From Nemertoderma westbladi (Eukaryota; Xenacoelomorpha; Nemertodermatida; Nemertodermatidae): a stretch of 64,000 nt of DNA. The position numbers were made by a program, and so were the translations under genes. The DNA lies in NCBI GenBank assembly GCA_032718475.1, contig JAUCBJ010008061.1:1-64000 (forward strand). The letters run 5' to 3'. The notes below the pieces were generated by a model. That model was given only the letters and a program-made list of their open reading frames with translations, searched no databases and was not told the origin of the DNA. Positions 44,464 to 53,978 of this stretch are shown piece by piece (position 1 is the first letter of the stretch; every line of letters begins with the position of its first letter).

Positions 44464-47400
44464 ATGAGTCAGTCAGGTGACACGACACCGACGCGGACCC
44501 CGGACGAAGACCTAACGATCCGCGAGGCCGCAACCAGGCGATACAGGCCCACAACGCCGGACCCATCGGTAACGGGTCATCTGGCAGTTCAAGACGAGGG
44601 GAGCCTGGAACAAGAGGTCGAGCCAAGAGGAAGGGAGAGCGAGACGGGGGGAGACGGAGATGAGTCGACACGGGACGGAGATCGGCGCACCGATGTCGCC
44701 GGCCAGCTACAGGCCGAGGGCGACGAGCGGCCCACCGAAACGGCGATGGTGGGGCCGACGGTGCGACGCCGGACGCGTAGAGACGGAGGAGACATCGGTA
44801 CCGATGTCGCCGGCCAGCTACAGGCCGAGGGCGACGGACGGCCCACCGGAACGGCGACGGTGGAGCCGCCGGTACGACGTCGAACCCGGAGGGACGGAGG
44901 AGAGGTCGGCGACGAGGACGTCGGGGTTTCAGAGCGACTTCGACGGGCCTACAACGCGACCCGGAAGCTAATGAAGGACGCCAAGAAGAAAGGGGCGAAG
45001 GTAGACGAGGTGAGACTGAGAAAGCGACTAGGTGAGTCGGATAGACACTTTAATTACCTAATACGTTTTGGGCAGAGAGAACTAGCCGAGGGGAGAGCAA
45101 AAGGGGTTGCCGGCGAACTGTTTGAACTATGGGAGTGTGGGAGTATGGAACCTAGTGTAGCGCCAGTGTACATAGGGCCATACTTGGTCGATGCCCGGGG
45201 AGTAAAATTAGTGGGTTGGAGGGGACCCGAGGGGGGCGAATCCGAGGTTAACCCCGAGGATTCGGCCTCGTCGGTCGGAGAAAGTTCCGGGAAGCGGGGG
45301 AAAGTTAGTAGGTCGGGAAGGCGGAGGGGGTCCGTCGTAACCGATAAGTCTGCTACATCCTCCGCAAAAGAAAGAGTGGTGAGAGAGATAGGTGCCGCAT
45401 ACCGTCTCAACATGGTAGAACAAGGTCAGAGGGAAATGGAGGAACGGTTAGAGGAGGGGAGAGTGCGGTTAGAGAGGGAAGCGGCATTGATTAGAGAAAC
45501 CGGAGAGAGGGCCAAAAGGGCTTTGAGAAGCCTTAGGGAGTGTGAGGAAATAGAGGAAAAGGAGTGTAGGGAGCGTGAGGCAAGGGAGGACAGGGAACGC
45601 AAAGAGCGTGAGGCAGAACGCAAGGAACATGAGGCGAGGAGGGAAAAGTAACGCAAGGAACATGAGGCGAGAAGGGAAAAGGAACGCAAGGAGCGCGAGG
45701 TGAGACGAAGGGAGAGCGTTAGGAGTGTAGCGGAGTCGGCCGCCCGGGACACCCAGGAGTGTGAGAGGAGAATGGCAGAGGCTGAACGAGAGCACAAGGA
45801 ATTAAAGAGACGCCAGAGTGTGCTTGCGGAACATAAGATTAGACGGGCGCACGAGCTGCAACTGGTGCGAGCGTCGCCGTCTGAAAGCGGGGCCGGCTCG
45901 AGTATTTTTGGGGAGCCGGGGGCCGTAGATACATTTATTGATACCCCACTGACAGGGACCGCGCGACAGACCCAAAACTGGTGTGACCGTACGGGCGGGG
46001 GGGGGGGGGGGGGGGTAATGACAATAATGATACAGTAGACGTTGTTAATGATGATAGTACCGTATGGGACAACTCTAATCAAACCTTTATTGCAGGAAAT
46101 ACTTTGCCTAGTGGTAGTAATTTAAATTTAAATCAGAACAATCCTAATATTAATGTAGAAAATAATTCTAATATTAATGTAATTACGCAAAATAACTCAA
46201 ATAATCAAAATAATAACCCAAATTCGAACCTACAAAATAATTTAAATAACGCGATTACGCAGAATAATTCAAATAATTTAAATAATGATCCAAGCCCGAA
46301 TTTACAAAATAACTCAGATAGCGTAGTCGCGCAGAATAATACAAATGGTTTCGTTCCAAGCGAGCAAATCAATTCTGTTTCCAATATGGGTGCTATTAAC
46401 GTAAACACGTCGGACGTGTATAGCCAGGCAGATGAGGGCCTGGTAGGCCGCGTAGTTGGTAGGCAGGGAGTAGGGGGCCTGGTAGGCCACGTAGTTGGTA
46501 GACAGGGAGTAGAGGGCCTGGAAGGCCACGCAATAGCAGGAGGAGAAGCGGGGGTGAATAGACCCGACCGCGGTAGGGTTGATGTGTCGACTAGAGAGGT
46601 ATATAGTAGCGGGGTGAGAGGTAGCGAAGTAAAATGTAGCGAGTGGGGGGGGGGCTACAAGGGCCCCACAACAGAGAGTTAGCGGCGAGAGGGGGGGGGG
46701 GGGGGGGGGGGCAGAGAGTGTCCCACAGCCGTCAGCGGACAATGCGCGGGCCGAAATAGGTAAACCGCAACGACCGGCGACGGAAAGTAATAGGGGGATT
46801 GCGGATATCCCCAGCGGCGTGCGACCGAGCAGAGAGAGACGGGTTGACGTCGCGAGAGGGCGGACGAAGCGTCGAGCCCGATCAGAGGAAGGAAGAAGAA
46901 CAGTGGGGTTTAACCGGGAGGTCGACGAGAGATCTCACGAGCGGGAATATTCCACTGATAGGAGAAGAAAGGAAGACAGTAGTAGAAGTATCGCCGCGAA
47001 CGATAGAAGAGCGAGGACGGATAGCGAGCCGTCGATAGTCGAGATGAGAACGGAGAGTCAGTGGGGTCGGACTCCGGGAGATTGCCGTCGCCCCGGAGAG
47101 ATGCGACCCGGCGAGGCGCACTACGCGCCGAGAGAGGGGTACACAATGTATCGGTACGAAGATGAGAACAGTAGAGAGGGGGGTCGAAGAGAAACTTTCC
47201 GACGGGATATACCTACCGATCGAGAATACGGTAGCCGCGGGGAGGATTATTCGAGAAGAATAAACTTCAATCCCGAACAACACATGCAGACTGTAGGACA
47301 TACTGTAGGCCTTACTGCACATACCATAGGCCATACTGAGAGAGGCAATGTAGGCGATAGGATAGCGTGGACAACGGGATTAAACCTGGAAGTCGCGGAA

Positions 47401-47625
47401 TACATACCGGCGGGTAGGCCAGAAACTGATAGGCCTATACCGGTACCAGCACAGCAGTATGACTACAGCATGCAGGGACATAACATATACCCAGGGGAGG
47501 GGGGAATTATTGCGGATAGGTGCATGGGCCCCAACATATTAACATCAACCCCAGTACCAAACATACCGGTGGGGGGGGACAGGGTGACATTCCCCCATCA
47601 CAATATCAACAATATACCCCGATAG
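44464..47625 (+). pseudogene. E5 gag
   Basis: Starts MSQSGDTTPTRTPDEDL, as in E4. 44464-45651 holds the N-terminal region (with an internal duplication of about 43 codons around TDVAGQLQAEGD), the helical region (RLRRAYNATRKLMKDA, GPYLVDARGVKLVGW) and an Arg/Glu coiled coil. It stops at TAA 45649. The neighbouring repeat units have GAA in that place, so this is a nonsense change, and the same frame stays open to 46038. Poly-G runs at about 45998-46016 and 46640-46712 move the frame to 46104-46682 (Asn-rich, VVGRQGVGGLVGHVV repeats) and back to 46819-47625 (RRVDVARGRTKRRARSE, PNILTSTPVPNI). No zinc knuckle is in this part. Confidence 0.8.
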
Positions 47626-50600
47626 GAGCAAGAACAACGAGACCCTTGGATGAGAATAAGTCGTGTGACACAGAGATATGGAGGGGGCCGCTACCCCCGA
47701 TGACATACCCAAGTCAGAGAAGATCGAGAAATAGGACGGACGAACCGCACCAGACAGCGGAAACTATACAGCACCCGTCGAATCCATTGGAAGCGCAGGC
47801 GATGGGGATGGCCACGTTGATCGATGCGTTGAAAACGAGGATCGAGCTACCACCAGTGGAACCATTCAAATTCGATGGGAGTAGGCCGGAAGAATATCTA
47901 CAGTTTCGGCGCATGTATAGTAACGAAATACTAACAAAAAACTTGACGCAGGCGGAGTGCCTAAAGTATCTACAAGTGTACATGGGAGGCCCAGCATACG
48001 ACATCGTGAGGCAATATCAAGGAATAGAGGGCGGCTTCACGACAGCATGGCGGGCACTGGATAGGGAATACGGGCACCCGGCCAAGATCATCAGGCAGAC
48101 GCTGAGGGGCATAACATCGGGTGGCCTGCAGGATAATCCCGTTAGCATTAAGACGTTCGCTAACAAAGTCGAAAAGGCGCTAATCGTGCTGAAGACGCTA
48201 GACGCGCCGTACGAGCTCAATGCGTCCAACAACATCACCACGATAGCGCAGGCACTACCAAACTGGCTGCGCAACAAGTGGAGAAAAATCGCCTTCTCTA
48301 CTCGAGATAAGAAGGGTGCGGAACCGGGTTTAGAAGAAATGTCAAACTTCTTAAACTACGAGGCTGAACTAATAACTGACCCAGTCTATAGCGAAGACAG
48401 CCTGGGAAAGGGACCGAAGACAGACTACCATAGACCGAAACAAGAGCACAACACATCAAACGCATTACCGAGACTCAGGCAATCATTGCCATATGCAGCG
48501 ACGCAGGGGACTGCAAGTCCACAGCTAGCCGAGGATAAGACAACATCATGGAACGGACAGGGAAACAATAATAACACGAATAAACATAACCCCAGTACGT
48601 CCAATCGGCAAAACCCAAACAATAAGAATAGTAGGGACTTTGGTACGAACGCAACTGCGATACGCAATGCACTGTATAAAGAGGGCTACGACCCAAAGAG
48701 CAAATGTCAGTTACACGCAAATGCGCTTCATCAAACTATGAACTGCAGGTACTGGCAGGCGCTACCTAGGCAAGATCAGATAGATTATGCGTTCAGCAAT
48801 AAAATCTGCTCGCGATGTGTAATGAGTGGACATAGAGCAAGGGAGTGCAAGGAGAAGCCAATGAAATTTGGTCAAAGGAGAGGCCAAACGATGGCGACGA
48901 GCACAGTAGGGGCGAAGAAGAGAGGAACGGTGCTACTTGGAGTAGTACCAGTACGAGTGATCGGGGAAGGCAATCGATCAGTAACAACACTAATGCTGGT
49001 TGATAGTGGAGCTGCCTTCACATTAGTCGAGGAATGGGTGGCCGAGGAGATAGGATTGAGAACGAGGCCAAGCAGGATGGCGGTAACAACCATCTCTAGC
49101 AAAGATGAGATCCTGGAGATGAGAACAGGACGGTGCGCAATTGCAGCAGTGGCACCAGGATGCGACTATGGGGCAACCATCGACCCCATTCAAGTGATAG
49201 AGTCAATTAATATCAATGCCAGGCGACCAACCAACATCGAGGTTGAGCAGTACAAATTCCTGGACAACATTGACTTCTCAATCCCAGACGTGGACGTTAG
49301 GAAGGTATCCATCATAGTAGGTATGGACTGCCCAACAGCCCACGAAAGAATGCAAACGGTCTTCGGCGAAGACAAGCAGAGTGACCCGGTGGCCATATTA
49401 ACACCATTCGGGTGGACGCTGAGTGGTCCAATCAAGAGTAAGATACCATTTAGGATGTCGGAGACATCAGGATGCATGTTCGCGGGAACAATGCAGGAAA
49501 TGGGTGATGAGGGAGCAGAGGAGCAGCTTAAAAGACTGCTCAGACAGGATTTCGAGGGATTGAAAGAAACCGGGGTCGGGACCTCGGTGGAAGACAAGCA
49601 GGCTCTACAAAGCGTGGAGGAATCAATGACATGCGATGAGGGACGGTATACTATAGGAATGGTATGGAAACTACCGAAGATACCGCTGCCCGACAATAGG
49701 GGGATGGTACTCACGAGACTCCGCAAGCTGAAACAAACACTAAAACGGAGCCCCGAGAAGAATGAGTACATCCACAGGACGATTAAGAAGTACGTCGAGA
49801 AAGGATGGGCCGTGGAGTTACCGGTCGACGAGCCGAACACGGATAGAACATATTACCTGCCACTGCACGTGGCTTTAGATCCAAAGAAAGGTAAACTAAG
49901 GATGGTAGTCGACGCATCGGCAAAGACCGACGGAAAATGCTTAAACGATTACCTGTTAGAAGGCCCAAATATTTACAATTCGGGCATAGAGGTGTTACTT
50001 AGATTTCGAAATGGGAAACACGCCTTCACGTGTGACATAGAAGGCATGTTCAACCAAGTCCGTGTAACGGAAGAAGATAGCGACAGTCAACGCTTCTTAT
50101 GGTATAACGGCGAAGAAGAACCGCCGATAATACCAGCATATAAGATGATAGTACAGAACATGGGGGCCAAGTCGTCTTCATTTACGACGACTATGGCAGT
50201 GAGAGACACAGTAAAGGGGAAGGAAGATAGATACAGCAGTAGGGCCGTCGATATGATTCGACGCGGCTTCTACGTAGACGACGGAATGGAGTCTGGAAAT
50301 ACGGTTAAGGAGATACTGGATACAGGGCGCGAGGTTCGCGACATCCTAAAGGGATCCGGCTTTAACCTGACCAAATTCCAATCCAGTTCGGAAGAATTTA
50401 TCAAAGCCATAGAGGACAGGAAACCAGAATCGACCATGGATAATCCCACAACAGCCAAAGGGCAGGACATGGCGATTAAGAGAACAGAATCTCAGCAGAA
50501 GGCATTGGGAATCGTGTGGGATAGAAAGACAGACGAACTGAAGTATCAGCTGAGCCAGGAGGGCGCAGACATCCACACGAAGAGGGGCTATGTATCGTAT

Positions 50601-51269
50601 ATAGCAAGGATATACGATCCCCTAGGCCTAGCATCCCCATTATTAGTCACGGGGAAACAGATACTCAAGAGAGTATACAAATTGAAAGATGAGTGGGACG
50701 TAGAGGTACCAGAGGAAATCAAGAGACAGTGGAGCAAGTGGACAGGAAACTTGGAGAAGATGGGAACATACAACATGCCAAGGGTGTATTTCCCGGATGG
50801 GAACATGACGAATCTGGACCTACACATGTTCTCCGACGCGTCGTTGGAAGCGTACGGAGCGGCACTCTACTTAGTACAACGAGAGGGGGCTCATAAGCCA
50901 AGACTAGCCTTTAGCAAAGCAAAGTCAACGCCGCCAGATTCAGCATCAGTTCCCAAGTTAGAATTGACAGCTGCGAGACTAGGAGTAAGAGCCACAGCCT
51001 ACCTAGTGGATACTATTCCCAACATAGTGGAGACACACTACTGGACGGACTCCATGGTAGTGCTTGGTTGGCTACACAACGAAAGGACGAGATACCCGAT
51101 ATTCGTCGCGAATAGAGTGGTCGAAATAAGGGCGAGCACAGAACTGGAAAGGTGGCACTACTGCCCAACAGACGAGAACCCAGCACTGTCGAGGCACTGT
51201 CGAGGGGCGTGGAACGCCACACTTTCCGGAAGAAGGAAGTATTGTGGCAACATGGGCCACAATTCCTGA
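47520..51269 (+). CDS. E5 Pol, DUF1759 to RNase H
   Basis: A 1,249-codon frame without an ATG at its start (it opens with GTG). It lies in the -1 frame relative to gag and overlaps it at the G8 run 47571-47578. Approximate residues: DUF1759 95-300; CCHC knuckle CSRCVMSGHRAREC near 430; protease LMLVDSGAAFTLVEEW near 495; RT 730-1000 with VVDASAKT, TCDIEGMFNQVRV (first catalytic Asp) and YVDDGM; RNase H 1095-1230 with FSDASLEAYGAALYLV, PKLELTAARLG and YWTDSMVVLGWLH. It makes the protease that cuts the polyprotein and the enzyme that copies element RNA to DNA. The end is lost through a tandem 11-bp duplication at about 51183-51204 that shifts the frame into the next ORF. Confidence 0.9.
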   Translation: MHGPQHININPSTKHTGGGGQGDIPPSQYQQYTPIGARTTRPLDENKSCDTEIWRGPLPPMTYPSQRRSRNRTDEPHQTAETIQHPSNPLEAQAMGMATLIDALKTRIELPPVEPFKFDGSRPEEYLQFRRMYSNEILTKNLTQAECLKYLQVYMGGPAYDIVRQYQGIEGGFTTAWRALDREYGHPAKIIRQTLRGITSGGLQDNPVSIKTFANKVEKALIVLKTLDAPYELNASNNITTIAQALPNWLRNKWRKIAFSTRDKKGAEPGLEEMSNFLNYEAELITDPVYSEDSLGKGPKTDYHRPKQEHNTSNALPRLRQSLPYAATQGTASPQLAEDKTTSWNGQGNNNNTNKHNPSTSNRQNPNNKNSRDFGTNATAIRNALYKEGYDPKSKCQLHANALHQTMNCRYWQALPRQDQIDYAFSNKICSRCVMSGHRARECKEKPMKFGQRRGQTMATSTVGAKKRGTVLLGVVPVRVIGEGNRSVTTLMLVDSGAAFTLVEEWVAEEIGLRTRPSRMAVTTISSKDEILEMRTGRCAIAAVAPGCDYGATIDPIQVIESININARRPTNIEVEQYKFLDNIDFSIPDVDVRKVSIIVGMDCPTAHERMQTVFGEDKQSDPVAILTPFGWTLSGPIKSKIPFRMSETSGCMFAGTMQEMGDEGAEEQLKRLLRQDFEGLKETGVGTSVEDKQALQSVEESMTCDEGRYTIGMVWKLPKIPLPDNRGMVLTRLRKLKQTLKRSPEKNEYIHRTIKKYVEKGWAVELPVDEPNTDRTYYLPLHVALDPKKGKLRMVVDASAKTDGKCLNDYLLEGPNIYNSGIEVLLRFRNGKHAFTCDIEGMFNQVRVTEEDSDSQRFLWYNGEEEPPIIPAYKMIVQNMGAKSSSFTTTMAVRDTVKGKEDRYSSRAVDMIRRGFYVDDGMESGNTVKEILDTGREVRDILKGSGFNLTKFQSSSEEFIKAIEDRKPESTMDNPTTAKGQDMAIKRTESQQKALGIVWDRKTDELKYQLSQEGADIHTKRGYVSYIARIYDPLGLASPLLVTGKQILKRVYKLKDEWDVEVPEEIKRQWSKWTGNLEKMGTYNMPRVYFPDGNMTNLDLHMFSDASLEAYGAALYLVQREGAHKPRLAFSKAKSTPPDSASVPKLELTAARLGVRATAYLVDTIPNIVETHYWTDSMVVLGWLHNERTRYPIFVANRVVEIRASTELERWHYCPTDENPALSRHCRGAWNATLSGRRKYCGNMGHNS

Positions 51270-52915
51270 GCGATAGGGAGGCCTGGCCGCCGATGAGGAA
51301 GGTGGACCCCGGCTCGGAAGTAGTATCAGAAGGAGAAGAGGGAGATTCAGAGGGAGAAGAGATATACTCCCAGATGGTGAGGGAGATTAGGGACGTGCAA
51401 CCAGGAAAGGAACTGTGCGATAACCCGACGGATAAACTCCTCAGCTACAGTTCTAGTTGGTATAAGACCAAGAAACTAGTGGTGTACTGGAGAGCCTTCG
51501 GGAATTTCCTTGCGGGAGTTGGCAAGGACAAGAAGATCAGGACAACCATAGATCTGGAAGGAGCGGCCAAGGCAGTGATCCGCTATGAACAACGGAAGAA
51601 CTACGGCGACGAGGTGGAACGCGTCGGTAACCAACAGCACCTCCGACGGGACAGCGAGCTGATCACGCTGTCGCCACAACTCAATGACGACGGGATTCTA
51701 GTAATGAATTCTAGGGTGGGATACAACAACAGCATATTGGTACCACCGAAACCCATCATCATTCCTACAGGATCGCCAATAGTCCACCAGATTATATGGG
51801 ACTCCCACAAATCGATATTGCATGGGGGCACCAACCGAACCTTCACAGAGATAAGGAGGACCTATTGGGTCAAACAATTAAGGAAGAAGGTTAAAGCGGT
51901 AGTGGGGCAGTGCCAGACCTGCCGACGAGCGAAGAAGGAGCGAGCCATACAGGAGATGGCGCCACTACCGGCGAGTAGGGTAAGACAGCACGACCCGCCA
52001 TTTACACATTGCGGTGTGGACATGTTCGGGCCGATAAAGATCAAAGTGATGCGACACACGGAGAAACGCTACGGCATTATCTTCGTATGCAACAATACGC
52101 GGGCGGTAGGGATAGAACTCGCCCAAGATGCAACCGCATCAGCGTTCATTAACGCCTTAGAAAGATTTAGGGACCGCAAAGGTGGGATGATCGCAGTGAT
52201 ATACAGCGACAACGGCACCAACTTTGTGGGCGCAGAGAGTGAGATGGCAGAGGCCTTGGACATCTTGGAGGGGGAAGAAGTCAGGGCAGCCATGAGACGA
52301 CGACAAGTAAAGTGGGAGAGAAGGACGCCGTATGCACCACATACACTAGGATGCGTCGAGAGACTAGTGGGCAGTTCAAAGCGTCTAATGACGAAGCTAA
52401 TGAATACCCACATGGTCACTGAGGACGTCTTACGGACAGTACTTGCGAAGTGCGAGGGGATCATTAATAGCAGACCGCTATACCCGGAGAATGATGACCC
52501 TGAGTCACTAGACGTGCTAACGCCTAGCCATTTCCTAATGGAAAGGCCAGCGACCATCGATATGCGGGGTGTAGACCCAGATGACATACACTCCCGCCAA
52601 AGTTGGAAAGTCGCTAAAGCAATAAGCGCAGAGTATTGGAGGAGGTGGGTCGAGGAATACCTACCCACACTCCATAAGCGAAGCAAGTGGAGGAAGTCAA
52701 ACAGGGAGTTAAGAGAGGGAGATCTCGTAATCGTTACGGATGATACTATCATCAACAACCAATGGCGGTTGGCGAGAGTTGTAGGCACCTACTCCGACGA
52801 GGACGGAAGAGTCCGATCGGTAGAAGTGCGGATAGGTGGAAAGATAGGTGCGAAGGACAGAAAAACCTACAGGAGAGCTGTAGGTAAATGCTGTCTATTA
52901 GAAGGGGCACCTTAG
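51205..52915 (+). CDS. E5 Pol, integrase part
   Basis: Continues Pol in the shifted frame (open from 51152). A His-His-Cys-Cys zinc-binding region is seen as HGGTNRTFTEIRRTYW…CQTCRRAK. The catalytic core has VDMFGPIKIK (D), VIYSDNGTNF (D) and HTLGCVERLVGSSK (E), the D,D,E triad of retroviral-type integrases. The C-terminus (WRRWVEEYLPTLHKRSKWR, GDLVIVTDD, WRLARVV) is the DUF5641-like domain that ends most Pao polyproteins. It inserts the cDNA in the nucleus. The stop at 52915 is followed by a sequence shared with E3. Confidence 0.85.
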
Positions 52916-53029
52916 CAGAGTTAGAGAAAAGTTTAGTCGTCCAAGTTTTGGACTGAGGGGGGTGGGATTGAGGGCGAGACGCCCTTCCCACAAACAAAAT
53001 AATAAAAATAAAAAAAATAGTACATGGTA

Positions 53030-53500
53030 GGTACGCAGTTAGTAGGCAGAGACTACGGGAGTTAGTTAGTAAGAAGGTACGTAGTACCTAGTTAGTTAGT
53101 TAGTTAGAAGGTACGTAGTACCGCCAGTCAGAGAGTTAGTTAGAGGGTACGTAGTACCTAGTTAGTTAGTTAGTTAGTTAGAAGGTACGTAGTACCGCCA
53201 GTCAGAGAGTTAGTTAGAGGGTACGTAAGTACCGTTAGTTAGTTAGTTAGGAGGTACGTAAGTACCACCAGTTAGAGAGAGTTAGAGGGTACGTAGTACC
53301 GATAGTTAGTTAGAGAGTTAGAGGGTACGTAGTACCGATAGTTAGTTAGAGAGTTAGAGGGTACGTAGTACCAATAGTTAGTTAGAGAGTTAGAGGGTAC
53401 ATAGTACCGATAGTCAGTTAGAGAGTTAGAGGGTACGTAGTACCGATAGTTAGTTAGAGAGTTAGAGGGTACGTAAGTACCGTTAGTTAGAAGAGAGGGA
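53030..53500 (+). repeat. E5 minisatellite with palindromic GGTACGTAGTACC
   Basis: About 11-12 units of 35-50 bp, each with GTTAGTTAG and the palindrome GGTACGTAGTACC (or GGTACGTAAGTACC), directly after pol. E3 and E4 have similar arrays in the same place. Confidence 0.85.
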
Positions 53501-53978
53501 GTAAGAGGTAAAAAAGGGGATATAGATATAGGTATTAGTTAGCAATTAGTAGAGAGAGGGGGGCATATGAATACAGCTGGATAAATCGTGTGGCCACACG
53601 ACGCATACTGCTGTACTGCATAGGCCCACAGAGTAGGCCAGAATGTGGATTAGAGAATAGAATAATCCATAGGCAGTAGTAAGTAGTGGGACAGTAGAAT
53701 CAAAGTAAATGGATAAATAAATAAAATAGGGCTGAAAATTGTAAAATAGTGGCAACACAAGGGAAGTTATTCTAGAACATAATAAAAGTAACGGACAGAA
53801 ATTGTAAATTACGCTCATTTACTAGCTTCAAAATTAATTAGGAATAATTTAGGTTAAAAGGCGCAGTTAAGTAGAAATAGGCCATTATCGAACTGTACAG
53901 AACATCCTAGATACATCACTCATCTGTATTGCGCCTTGGTAAGGCACCACCTTGCAGGTGAGCGAGTGAACGTTCGGA
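53501..53978 (+). other. E5 spacer between minisatellite and ORF3
   Basis: AT-rich, no ORF. Candidate leader or promoter of ORF3; no signal is certain. Confidence 0.4.
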
